A stretch of DNA of 64,000 nt, taken from Methylomicrobium lacus_A (GTDB lineage Bacteria > Pseudomonadota > Gammaproteobacteria > Methylococcales > Methylomonadaceae). Below are positions 55,432-63,913 of this stretch, one piece after another. Below the pieces are notes generated by a model. It was not told the origin of the DNA. It saw only the letters and a list, made by a program, of their open reading frames with translations, and made no database searches. Position numbers and translations under genes: made by a program. Each line of letters starts with the position of its first letter. The stretch's first letter is position 1. The stretch spans positions 434,001 to 498,000 of the forward strand of contig NZ_CP169217.1 in assembly GCF_041897535.1 (NCBI RefSeq), given 5' to 3'.

Positions 55432-56007
55432 TTAGACATTCACGCCGAAGGAAGAGGCCAATGGTCCGAGGCCGCCGGCATAGCCCTGGCCGACCGCCTT
55501 GAATTTCCAGTCCGCGCCGACCCGGTAGATTTCGCCGAAGATCATCGCGGTTTCGATTGAGGCATCCTCGCTGAGGTCGTAACGGGCGATTTCCTGGCCG
55601 CCTGCCTCGTTCACGATGCGGATATAGGCGCGGCTGACCTGGCCGAAATTTTGTTTGCGGGCTTCCGCATCATGGATCGTGACCGCGAAGACGACCTTGT
55701 CCAGATCGGCCGGAATCTTGCTCAATTCGACCTTGATCACTTCGTCGTCGCCCTCGCCGGCGCCGGTCAGATTGTCGCCGGCATGCGCGACCGCGCCATC
55801 GGCGACCGATTTGTTGTTGTAGAAGCAGAAATCGTTGTCCGAACGGACCTTGCCGTCCAGCTTGACCAGGAAAGCGCTGGCGTCGAGGTCGAATGCCGCA
55901 CCGTCGGTCGCGCGCGCATCCCAGCCCAGTCCGACCAGAATCTTGTTCAAGCCCGGGGCTTCCTTACTCAAATTGACATTGCCGCCTTTGCTCAGTGAAA
56001 TCGCCAT
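55432..56007 (-). CDS. terD: TerD family protein, copy 1
   Basis: A 191-residue TerD protein: MAISLSKGGNVNLSKEAPG, ATDGAAFDLDASAFLVK and TGAGEGDDEVIKVEL hold the conserved acidic Ca2+-binding sites. The C-terminal GQGYAGGLGPLASSFGVNV closes the fold. It is about two-thirds identical by eye to the next copy, 38 bases away, so the two are tandem duplicates. Confidence 0.95.
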   Translation of the reverse strand: MAISLSKGGNVNLSKEAPGLNKILVGLGWDARATDGAAFDLDASAFLVKLDGKVRSDNDFCFYNNKSVADGAVAHAGDNLTGAGEGDDEVIKVELSKIPADLDKVVFAVTIHDAEARKQNFGQVSRAYIRIVNEAGGQEIARYDLSEDASIETAMIFGEIYRVGADWKFKAVGQGYAGGLGPLASSFGVNV

Positions 56008-56045
56008 CGTGATGTTCCTCTTCTTGTTGATTTAAATAGGGTTCG

Positions 56046-56621
56046 TTAAACGTTAATGCCGTATTGCCGCGCCAGAGCGCCCAGGCCGCCGGCATAGCCC
56101 TGACCGACCGCGCGAAATTTCCATTCGCCGCCGTGACGATAAATCTCGCCGAAAATCATCGCGGTCTCGATCGAAGCGTCCTCGCTCAGGTCGTAACGCG
56201 CGACTTCATTATTCGTGTCCTTGTTCACGATGCGGACATAGGCGCTGGCGACCTGACCGAAATTCTGCTTGCGCGCCTCGGCGTCATGTATCGTGACCGT
56301 GAAGGCAACGCGTTGAATGTCGGCGGGAACCTTGTCGAGCAACACGACGATCGATTCATCGTCGCCGTCGCCCGCACCGGTGCGGTTATCGCCGGTATGC
56401 TCGACCGAACCGCAGGTCGATTTGGTTTGATTGTAAAAAATGAAATCGCTGTCGGACCGTACCTTGCCGTCTTCCTTGACCATGAATGCGCTCGCATCCA
56501 GGTCATAATCGGCGCCGTCGGTGGCCCTGACGTCCCAACCGAGACCGACCAGCACATTCTTTAGCGTGGGATCAGTCTTGGACAGGCTGATATTACCGCC
56601 CTTGCTCAGGGAAATTCCCAT
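56046..56621 (-). CDS. terD: TerD family protein, copy 2
   Basis: A 191-residue TerD protein: MGISLSKGGNISLSKTDP, ATDGADYDLDASAFMVKEDG and TGAGDGDDESIVVL carry the acidic sites. It is the first gene of the Ter cluster, so a promoter should lie in the gap to 56818. It differs from copy 1 mainly in loop residues, suggesting separate binding or dimer choices. Confidence 0.95.
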   Translation of the reverse strand: MGISLSKGGNISLSKTDPTLKNVLVGLGWDVRATDGADYDLDASAFMVKEDGKVRSDSDFIFYNQTKSTCGSVEHTGDNRTGAGDGDDESIVVLLDKVPADIQRVAFTVTIHDAEARKQNFGQVASAYVRIVNKDTNNEVARYDLSEDASIETAMIFGEIYRHGGEWKFRAVGQGYAGGLGALARQYGINV

Positions 56622-56747
56622 GGTTACCCTCCTCGAAGCGTTGTAGGATTGAATCGTCGCGTGTTTTAGAAGTATGAATCCGTAATAGGATAGAAGAAAC
56701 TCGCGAAGTTCACAAAACTTAATGAATGGCGAACGCCGTTTGACAGG

Positions 56748-56777
56748 AAAATCAGGCGGTTAGAAATAACCGCCTGG
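56748..56777 (-). terminator. Rho-independent terminator of the gene upstream of the Ter cluster
   Basis: A perfect 10-bp stem (CAGGCGGTTA / TAACCGCCTG, 56753-56762 and 56767-56776) with a 4-base loop, followed on the minus strand by ATTTTCC. It should end the 388-residue gene at 56819, making the Ter cluster a separate transcript. Confidence 0.75.
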
Positions 56778-56818
56778 AAAGACGAGGATGAGTTAATCAC
56801 CTGCCGATAAGAATAAGG

Positions 56819-57985
56819 TCAGAACTGCACCTCCTGGTTTTGATTAGATTGCCAGCCGGCCTGCGCACGCGGCGCTTCCTGAGCCTGCGGCATCGTCCGC
56901 TCCTGCTGTCCCTTGATCAGGATGCGCGCCAGCTTGCGCAAGCCTTCTGAGGAGATTTCCAGACCGAACGGCCGGCCCAGGCTTTCGAGCTGATAGATCA
57001 CGTCGGTCGCCGCGATGAAGGTCATATAACGCAGGCCCTCGATTTCGGGCAATTGCTTGGCCAAGTTCTTCAACTCGGGCGCGAGGCGTTCCCAGGTATC
57101 GGTAAAAAATACCCGCACCGGGTCCTTGCCGCCCGGCTGCTGGCCTTTGACGGCGGCCTGGAACGAACTGCGGGCTTCGAGCAGAATCTCGGTCAGCGAA
57201 TCGCGCAGTTGCTCGTTGTTCGAATCAAATGACGCCTGCTGAATCGCCTTGCTCAAAAACTCGTCCCACGCCTGCCAGGCTTGCTGCCATTGCTGCTGCT
57301 CGGCGGCCGACAACGGTGCGGTAGGCGTATTCGACAACGGCTTCACCGGCGCCTCGAAACCGAGATGCACCGAGATGCCCTCTTCCTTGGCCGCCGCGCC
57401 GGTAAATTTGAGCGTACTGATCACCTGATGCAGTTCCGCCTCGTTTTCCTTCGGCAGATAGTCGGCCAGTTTGCGCTCGATGTCGCCGCGCGATTGGTTC
57501 AAATCGACTTTCAGGCTCGCCAGTTGCGGCTCCGCATAGCGCCTCAGCAGATCCTGCAACTTGTCCACATTCAGCGGAATCCCGGACTGATCGTAGGCCT
57601 TCGCCTGGGTGACCGGCAGGCTGAGTACAGTCTGCTGCGGATTGATCGTCGGCTGCTGCCAGGTTTCGAGCAGACCAGTCCACTCAAAGAGCGGCAGGCA
57701 CTGGCCGTTCATGCCGGTGCCGAAGCGGACATGCACGTTATTTTTCATATGCACCTGCCCATTCTGCCCGTCTAGTTGTGGGTTGGCGAGCTGCAAAAAA
57801 CTGCAATTCTGCCGGTCTTTCCAGACGTTCGCGGTCTTGCCGGGGCCGGTAAAAAGCTGCGAGACCAGCGCATTTTTGATCAGGCTGTAGTCCGCAGAAA
57901 GTGGCAGATTAAAGGATTCGGCCCAGCTGTTTTGGCTCATGGCGCCGAATAAAATAACGACTGAAGGGATAAGTCTGAGGGTCAT
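56819..57985 (-). CDS. Exported protein of unknown function upstream of the Ter cluster
   Basis: A 388-residue protein. A signal segment (LRLIPSVVILFGAMSQNSWA) precedes a mostly helical, Gln-rich body (PLSAAEQQQWQQAWQAWDEFLSK). Asp and Glu are spread evenly and no catalytic motif stands out. I do not recognise the family. The start at 57985 is chosen because the longer frame has no signal peptide. Its terminator separates it from terD. Nothing links it to the Ter cluster beyond position. Confidence 0.7.
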   Translation of the reverse strand: MTLRLIPSVVILFGAMSQNSWAESFNLPLSADYSLIKNALVSQLFTGPGKTANVWKDRQNCSFLQLANPQLDGQNGQVHMKNNVHVRFGTGMNGQCLPLFEWTGLLETWQQPTINPQQTVLSLPVTQAKAYDQSGIPLNVDKLQDLLRRYAEPQLASLKVDLNQSRGDIERKLADYLPKENEAELHQVISTLKFTGAAAKEEGISVHLGFEAPVKPLSNTPTAPLSAAEQQQWQQAWQAWDEFLSKAIQQASFDSNNEQLRDSLTEILLEARSSFQAAVKGQQPGGKDPVRVFFTDTWERLAPELKNLAKQLPEIEGLRYMTFIAATDVIYQLESLGRPFGLEISSEGLRKLARILIKGQQERTMPQAQEAPRAQAGWQSNQNQEVQF

Positions 57986-58273
57986 GGGTTTGAGTGTTCC
58001 AAATAAAACCGTATTGTAGGACTCGCTTAAAATCGCAAGGAGAAATGCGAGAATTTGACAAGACGCGATTAAAAACCGTTCACCCTGAATCCTCGATGAA
58101 TCCAAGACCCATGGACAACAATTTTTCGGGCTCGACTATCCTATCAAGCATTTTAGCCGATAAGAAATCGGTTAATTCCCTAGTCGAAAGACCAACGCAT
58201 CCGCGTCAAAAAATCTGTACAATGCGCTGATGATCCACGCCGAATCAGTCCGCGTAACTGCTTACCGTTCGTT

Positions 58274-59116
58274 ATGAAAAGAATCACTTCCTGTCTTTTA
58301 TGCTTGGCGCTATTTAACCCGATTTCCGCTCGTTCCGGAAGCAATCCGTGGGCCGGCGTCAAAACAACTGCCGCGCTCGGCCCAGGCGCCGAAAGCATTG
58401 GCTCGTATACGGCCGGCTGCCTGAGCGGCGCGGTCGAACTGCCACCGAACGGCGCCGGCTACCAGGTGATGCGCCTCTCCCGGCACCGTTATTACGGACA
58501 CCCTCACCTGAAAAAGTTCATCGAAGCCCTGGGACGAAGCTCCGCGGCCGAACATCTCGGCGTGCTGTTGATCGGCGACCTGGGACAGCCGCGCGGCGGC
58601 CCGACCCTGACCGGACACCGCAGCCACCAAACCGGACTGGATGTCGACATCTGGTTCCTGTTGTCGAAGCAGGCCGAAAACCGGACTCTGGCCTATAACG
58701 AACGCGAAAGCTGGAATGCGCCTTCGGTGCTGCGCGATCATTCCGACCTGATCGACAGCCGGCAATGGTCGAAAGCGAATGAACGAATATTGCAAATCAC
58801 TGCGGAAATGCCGGAAATCGACCGGCTGTTCGTGAATGCCGGCGTCAAACGAGAACTTTGCCGGACTCACGCAGGGCAAAACTGGCTGCGCAAAATCCGC
58901 CCCTGGTGGAAACACGACGACCATTTTCATGTCCGCCTGAAATGCCCGAAGGACAGCCGCTATTGTGAAGGACAGGAACCGCTGCCCGCCGGCGACGGCT
59001 GCGATGCCTCCCTGGCCTGGTGGTTTTCTGCCGAAGCCAAGGCGCCAGCGAAAAAACTGCCGCCGCCGAAGGCGCCGGTTTTACCGGCGCGATGTGATCA
59101 GGTCTTGTACCACTAA
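58274..59116 (+). CDS. mepA: Penicillin-insensitive murein endopeptidase
   Basis: A 280-residue periplasmic LAS-type peptidase. Its signal is CLLCLALFNPISA. RGGPTLTGHRSHQTGLDVDIWFL holds the first His and Asp zinc ligands, and HDDHFHVRLKCP the second His pair. It cleaves D-Ala-meso-DAP cross-links in peptidoglycan. The C-terminus is Ala/Pro/Lys-rich (AKAPAKKLPPPKAPVLP), an extra tail. It lies 9 bases before the nucleotidase gene on the same strand. Confidence 0.9.
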   Translation: MKRITSCLLCLALFNPISARSGSNPWAGVKTTAALGPGAESIGSYTAGCLSGAVELPPNGAGYQVMRLSRHRYYGHPHLKKFIEALGRSSAAEHLGVLLIGDLGQPRGGPTLTGHRSHQTGLDVDIWFLLSKQAENRTLAYNERESWNAPSVLRDHSDLIDSRQWSKANERILQITAEMPEIDRLFVNAGVKRELCRTHAGQNWLRKIRPWWKHDDHFHVRLKCPKDSRYCEGQEPLPAGDGCDASLAWWFSAEAKAPAKKLPPPKAPVLPARCDQVLYH

Positions 59117-59125
59117 GGCTGATTG

Positions 59126-60070
59126 ATGTCCTATCCGATCGACAAAAAATTCGTGATCGCGGTCTCATCGAGCGCCCTGTTCGACCTCGGCGAATCCGAC
59201 CGAGTCTTTCGCGAAGAAGGCCCCGTCGCCTACAAAGCCTATCAGGAACACCATCAAAATGCGATACTCGACAAAGGCGTCGCCTTCCCGTTCATCCGCC
59301 GTTTTCTGAACATCAACGCCCGCTTCGGCACCGAACAACCCGTCGAAGTCGTGCTGCTGTCCCGAAATTCGGCCGCGACAGGCCAACGCGTATTCCGCTC
59401 GATCAGGCATCATGGCCTCAACATCAGCCGGGCCGCGTTTACCGAAGGCAAATCGCCCTACCCTTACATTCCGGCCTTCAACGCTTCGCTGTTTTTATCG
59501 GCCAATGAAAGCGATGTACTGCAAGCGATAGACGCCGGCTATCCGGCTGGCGCAGTGCTGCCCTCGATCGTGGTCGACGATCCGGACGATGAGGAATTGC
59601 GCGTCGCCTTCGATTTTGACGGCGTGCTCGCCGACGACGAAGCGGAAACGGTTTACCGCAACGGCCAATTGCAGCAGTTCCATCAGCACGAACAGGACCG
59701 CTCGCATATCCCGCACAATCCGGGTCCGCTCGCCGATCTGTTCCGAAAATTGGCATTCATGCAAAAACTCGAAGATCGGGCAATCGAACAGGACCGGAGT
59801 TATAAAAGAATCCTGCGCACCGCGATCATCACCGCGCGCAACGCACCCGCGCACGAACGCGTGGTCACCACGCTCGAAAGCTGGGGCGTTAGCGCGAATG
59901 AAACCTTCTTTCTGGGCGGCATGAAAAAAGACCGCATCCTGACCGTATTCAAGCCGCACATTTTTTTCGACGACCAGAAAAGCCATCTTTCGACGAGCGG
60001 CAGGGATATTCCGATGGTGCACATTCCGTTCGGTATCGCCAATCGCGGCGAACCAGCAGAAATGGTTTAA
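59126..60070 (+). CDS. Cytosolic 5'-nucleotidase-like protein
   Basis: A 314-residue protein. VAFDFDGVLADDEAETVYRNGQLQQFHQHE has a HAD-type DxDG core, and the N-terminal FRREGPVAYKAYQEHHQNAILDKG-like stretch (here beginning FREEGPVAYK) with the FLGGMKKDRIL and IFFDDQKSHL motifs matches the NT5C1-type 5'-nucleotidase family. It should dephosphorylate nucleoside monophosphates. An ATG at 59126 is preferred to a TTG at 59123. It starts 9 bases after mepA. Confidence 0.82.
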   Translation: MSYPIDKKFVIAVSSSALFDLGESDRVFREEGPVAYKAYQEHHQNAILDKGVAFPFIRRFLNINARFGTEQPVEVVLLSRNSAATGQRVFRSIRHHGLNISRAAFTEGKSPYPYIPAFNASLFLSANESDVLQAIDAGYPAGAVLPSIVVDDPDDEELRVAFDFDGVLADDEAETVYRNGQLQQFHQHEQDRSHIPHNPGPLADLFRKLAFMQKLEDRAIEQDRSYKRILRTAIITARNAPAHERVVTTLESWGVSANETFFLGGMKKDRILTVFKPHIFFDDQKSHLSTSGRDIPMVHIPFGIANRGEPAEMV

Positions 60071-60096
60071 ATGACTGCCGCCAAGAGGGAGCGCCT

Positions 60097-60525
60097 TCAT
60101 ATCCAGCTTGATTGTACAAAATAATCATCTTCGTTTTCTTTGTCGAGAATGGATTCTGCAACAGGGGCTTCATTTAAACTTACAGCGGAAACACCCTTCC
60201 CTTGCCCCCCAAATAATACTCCATTGAAGCCTCCAGGCCTTCCTCTCACTTTCCGGGCCATGGCTTCCCCCCGCATCTCCTTGAAAGAGCCCGCCATACT
60301 CGCCATGGATTTTTTTTCATTACTATTCATATAGATATGAACGCAACCCCGAATCAAATGGCCTTCAACTACGGTAATTCCCTTTCGTCTTGTCAGCTCA
60401 TATAACATTTCAGCTAAATTTGTTCTTACGCTGCCATCGATTATTTTGTTCATTTTTTTCGGGATAATAACGATACGGCATTGGGAATCCCAGCGCTTAT
60501 GCGGAAAACGCCTAAACACCCTCAT
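60097..60525 (-). pseudogene. Degenerate IS200/IS605-type (Y1, HUH) transposase
   Basis: A 142-residue frame. RFPHKRWDSQCRIVIIPKK matches the N-terminal TnpA motif, and VVEGHLIRGCVHIYM aligns with the HUH motif, where a family member would read DHVH. Here the first His of the pair is Cys (CVH). NEAPVAESILDKENED aligns with the tyrosine helix, where the catalytic Tyr is replaced by Ser. The frame is intact but the two catalytic positions are lost, so it is probably inactive. A GGAGG ribosome-binding site remains before the ATG at 60525. Terminal hairpins were not found. Confidence 0.65.
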
Positions 60526-60665
60526 ATTTTTCCTCCTTTCCAATCTATGGTGAGAAAGTCATGCGTGCAAGAAAAACTCTCGCATAAGTAAAACCTATAC
60601 GAGTATTCCCGTGGAGAGGTAGGTGTGTTAATGGCTAATGCGTTGTCGGTACGGCAGTAACGCGC

Positions 60666-62057
60666 TTAAAGCCGCCATACTTTGATCCCTGCTTGCTCAA
60701 ATTCAATTGGATTAAAAAAGGACTTCACATCGATAAAGCACCCTCCCTTGATCAGCTTTTTCTGGAAGTCCTCAACAGTGAAGGAGGTAAATTGCTTATG
60801 GGATACGGCAGACACAATGGCATCCGCTCTTGGCAGATCTTCCCACGGAAGTAGATGCACTCCATATTCATGCATCGCCTCATCGGGATCAGCATGAGGA
60901 TCATGAACAAATACTTCTACGCCATAACTTTTTAACTCCTTAATGATGTCCGTCACTTTGGAGTTGCGTAAATCGGCACAATTCTCTTTAAAAGTTAGCC
61001 CCAATATGTTTACCCGCGCGCCTTTCACATAACTTCCGCACGCAATCATGCTTTTGAGGGTTTGTTCAGCGATAAACTTACCCATGCCGTCATTGATGCG
61101 TCTGCCGGCAAGAATGACTTGCGGATGATAGCCCTGCATCCCGGCTTTATAGGTCAAATAATAAGGATCGACGCCAATACAATGGCCGCCAACCAGTCCC
61201 GGTTTAAACTTCAAAAAATTCCATTTCGTGCCGGCCGCTTGCAACACCTCGGTCGTATCGATGCCACACGTATCAAAAATGATTGCCAGCTCATTCATTA
61301 ATGCAATATTCAGGTCGCGCTGCGTATTTTCGATCACCTTGCACGCTTCAGCCACCTTGATGCTAGAGCAGCGATGGACTCCAGGCTCCACGATTTTTTC
61401 ATAGAGTGCTGCCACTTTCTCAAGTGTTGCCGGCGTATCGCCTGATACCACCTTAAGAACTTTAGTCAGGGTATGTTCGCGGTCACCGGGATTGATTCGC
61501 TCAGGGGAGTATCCCACAAAAAAATCTTCTTTCCATTTCATGCCCGACTCGCGCGCCAAAACCGGAATGCAAACTTCTTCGGTTGCACCTGGATAAACCG
61601 TGGATTCATAAACCACCAGTGCGCCTTTCTTCATGTTTTGGCCCGCGCATCGGCTTGCTCCTATTAAAGGGCTAAAGTCCGGGTTATGTGCCGCATCAAC
61701 CGGTGTGGGCACGGCCACGATAATAACGTCCGCTTCAGCCAAAATACTGGGATCAGTGGAATATTCCGCATGTATTGCGGCACGCATTTCCTCATCGGGC
61801 AGTTCACGCGATGGATCAACACCCTTCCTACAGGACTCGACTTTAGACTCCGCAATATCAAACCCAACAGTACGAAAATGTTTTCCCAATTCAACGACAA
61901 GCGGAAGACCGACGTAACCGAGACCTATCACAGCAACCGTTTCAATATCCAAATTCTTGCTAAATCGTAGATCGGTATCCCCCTCTTGCGGCCCAAGGCT
62001 TTCATCATTCAGATCACACTCGCCTACACAATAACTTTCATTTTCTAAATAGATCAT
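60666..62057 (-). CDS. tviB: UDP-N-acetylglucosamine 6-dehydrogenase (TviB/WbpA type)
   Basis: A 463-residue nucleotide-sugar dehydrogenase. VAVIGLGYVGLPLVVELGK is the NAD-binding Rossmann loop and GLVGGHCIGVDPYYLTYKA holds the catalytic Cys. YSPERINPGD is typical of the UDP-GlcNAc-type subgroup. It oxidises the C6 of a UDP-N-acetylhexosamine to the uronate, feeding polysaccharide synthesis. AAGGAGAC precedes the ATG at 62057. No other capsule or O-antigen gene is adjacent. TviB rather than WbpA is a family-level guess. Confidence 0.85.
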   Translation of the reverse strand: MIYLENESYCVGECDLNDESLGPQEGDTDLRFSKNLDIETVAVIGLGYVGLPLVVELGKHFRTVGFDIAESKVESCRKGVDPSRELPDEEMRAAIHAEYSTDPSILAEADVIIVAVPTPVDAAHNPDFSPLIGASRCAGQNMKKGALVVYESTVYPGATEEVCIPVLARESGMKWKEDFFVGYSPERINPGDREHTLTKVLKVVSGDTPATLEKVAALYEKIVEPGVHRCSSIKVAEACKVIENTQRDLNIALMNELAIIFDTCGIDTTEVLQAAGTKWNFLKFKPGLVGGHCIGVDPYYLTYKAGMQGYHPQVILAGRRINDGMGKFIAEQTLKSMIACGSYVKGARVNILGLTFKENCADLRNSKVTDIIKELKSYGVEVFVHDPHADPDEAMHEYGVHLLPWEDLPRADAIVSAVSHKQFTSFTVEDFQKKLIKGGCFIDVKSFFNPIEFEQAGIKVWRL

Positions 62058-62686
62058 GTTTGTCTCCTTGTTCAAAATTAATTCTCAGCCATCAATGCGG
62101 TTAACTCCACCCCTATCTTAAGGTAAATATAAGACTAAATTAAATCGGTACGGTTCCGCACTTAATAAGTTTTTGCTCCGCAAGGAGGGGTGGCTTCTGA
62201 GCCACTTATAAGGTTGATGCCCGCTGGCTTCCGCTCAGCCATCGGCAATATCTCGTCGAGTAAATTCATTCACGTAAATCATTAGCAAACCCAATTGGCA
62301 TTTGATGGTGAAGATACGCTCTAGACTTGCTCTGGCCGAGACTACTATGGGTTTGAATAGTAAAAAGATGTATGTTTCTTAAAATTTTGTTAAGATTACA
62401 TTAAGATAGCAGCTTTAATCCGCTTTGGCTGTTTTTGTTGGTTTCCAAGTGCTAGAGACGCAACATGTTATGGGATTCGTAGCGGCAAGCTCCTCTTCGC
62501 TCCGGCACAATTCTCGGGATTTTTTATGTGCCTTGAATGCGGATGAATTGGAACTTACCTTTCGCCATCACACAAATGATGAGGCATCGCCCGAGGATGG
62601 GACGAAACCCAGATTTGACGCGAAGATAGCGTGCTTGATTTATTGGAAAGAGGGATTCAGATTTTAGCCAATTGGTAAAATTGTTT
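62058..62686. other. Large intergenic region between tviB and the Crp/Fnr gene
   Basis: A 629-base gap between divergent genes. Two direct TTAAGAT repeats (62390-62396 and 62401-62407) have their starts 11 bases apart, one helical turn. A frame at 62425-62667 is open but has no supporting features. Promoters of both genes should be here. Confidence 0.35.
62390..62407. repeat. TTAAGAT direct repeats one helical turn apart
   Basis: Two copies of TTAAGAT with starts 11 bases apart, on one face of the helix, in the region upstream of the Crp/Fnr gene. Tandem repeats of this spacing are used by response-regulator-type activators. The bound protein is unknown. Confidence 0.3.
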
Positions 62687-63427
62687 ATGAATGACTTACA
62701 TATTCCTCGCCAAAACCATATTCTCAACTGCCTTCCTGCCGCCGAATTCGAGCGGCTTCTGCCTAATTTGAGTCTGGTCCCGATGCCGCTAGGTGAAGTC
62801 ATTTATGAGTCGGGAGAAAAGTTGCAATATGCTTATTTTCCAACCGACAGCATCGTCTCCATACTTTACGTGATGGAGAATGGCGCATCGACCGAGATTG
62901 CTGTTGTCGGCAACGACGGTATCATCGGCGTCCCGCTCTTCATGGGGGGGCTGAGCATGCCTAATCGAGCCGTTGTGCAAAGCGCAGGCTATGCGTATCG
63001 CTTGAATGCGAATATGCTGATGAAGGAAGTCGACCGCTCCGGGGGGCGTCGCTACGGGGCGCTGAATCATTTATTGCTGTGCTATACCCAGACGCTCCTT
63101 ACCCAGATGGCACAGACAGCGGCCTGCAACCGGCATCATTCGGTGGACCAGCAATTATGCCGCTGGATATTGCTCAGTCTCGACCGGCTCTCTTCGAATC
63201 AGCTAAATATGACCCATGAATTGATTGCCAATATGTTGGGCGTTCGCCGTGAAGGCGTTACGGAAGCGGCGGGGAATTTGCAGCGTGCAGGCTTAATTCA
63301 CTATAGACGAGGACACATCACGGTTCTAGACAGACCGGGATTGGAGGCACGTGTCTGTGAGTGCTACCACGTAGTCAAAATAGAATCTAATCGCCTGCTC
63401 AATCTTCCTCCTCGCAAAGCCATTTGA
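62687..63427 (+). CDS. Crp/Fnr family transcription regulator
   Basis: A 246-residue regulator. Residues ~20-140 form a cNMP-binding-type beta-roll (LGEVIYESGEKLQYAYFPTDSIVSIL). Residues ~160-235 hold a winged-helix HTH (MTHELIANMLGVRREGVTEAAGNLQRAGLIHYRRGHI). The N-terminal Fnr-type cysteine cluster is absent, so it is not an oxygen-sensing Fnr. The ATG at 62687 (MNDLHIP) is preferred over a TTG 15 bases earlier. Its regulon is unknown. Confidence 0.88.
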   Translation: MNDLHIPRQNHILNCLPAAEFERLLPNLSLVPMPLGEVIYESGEKLQYAYFPTDSIVSILYVMENGASTEIAVVGNDGIIGVPLFMGGLSMPNRAVVQSAGYAYRLNANMLMKEVDRSGGRRYGALNHLLLCYTQTLLTQMAQTAACNRHHSVDQQLCRWILLSLDRLSSNQLNMTHELIANMLGVRREGVTEAAGNLQRAGLIHYRRGHITVLDRPGLEARVCECYHVVKIESNRLLNLPPRKAI

Positions 63428-63913
63428 CATCGTACTTCCGCACATCTGTCATACATACCCATCAAAAGTTAACTGATTTCCCGGCAGCAGATCGGAGTCA
63501 ATACCAAAATCCCGAGGGATTTTTCCCATATTCAGCGCCCTACCTCGAATTTACTCGCACCCGCAACATAACCACAAGCCACTGAAGTCATAGCGGTTTA
63601 TATTTTTTCCAGCGTGATGCAGGACGGCAATGGTCGTTCATGTCGATGGCTTTGACTCGCACGGAAAATTCCGCCGGAGGACACAGGAAAATTTCCCTAT
63701 GCGCTCAAACGCATGAAACGAGAAGCTAAATTACATATAATGGTCTGACCAAACGGCAGCTAGGCGCTTTGCTGTCATCAAGCCGCCTACCCTACTATCG
63801 CGGTTGAACCCATATCAGAGATGCCATGCACAAATGACCGATATCCGGCTTGAACTAATTATCCATTGATGTTAATATCGATTCGATACCACACCCCGGG
63901 AGAATAATAAAGA
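63428..63913. other. Intergenic region upstream of the partial secreted-protein gene
   Basis: A 486-base gap holding the palindrome at 63876-63888 and the promoter of the next gene. I see no other gene, repeat array or RNA. Confidence 0.35.
63876..63888. promoter_or_regulatory. Second copy of palindrome TATCGATTCGATA
   Basis: The exact 13-bp palindrome found at the MarR gene promoter, here 25 bases before the ATG of the partial secreted-protein gene. It could be the regulator's operator at a second target. The position close to the start suits repression. Confidence 0.6.

Noticed and set aside
62425..62667. An 80-codon frame upstream of the Crp/Fnr gene
   Set aside because: It has no recognisable features. 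Its Ser-rich and charged mix looks random, and the region is likely promoter sequence.
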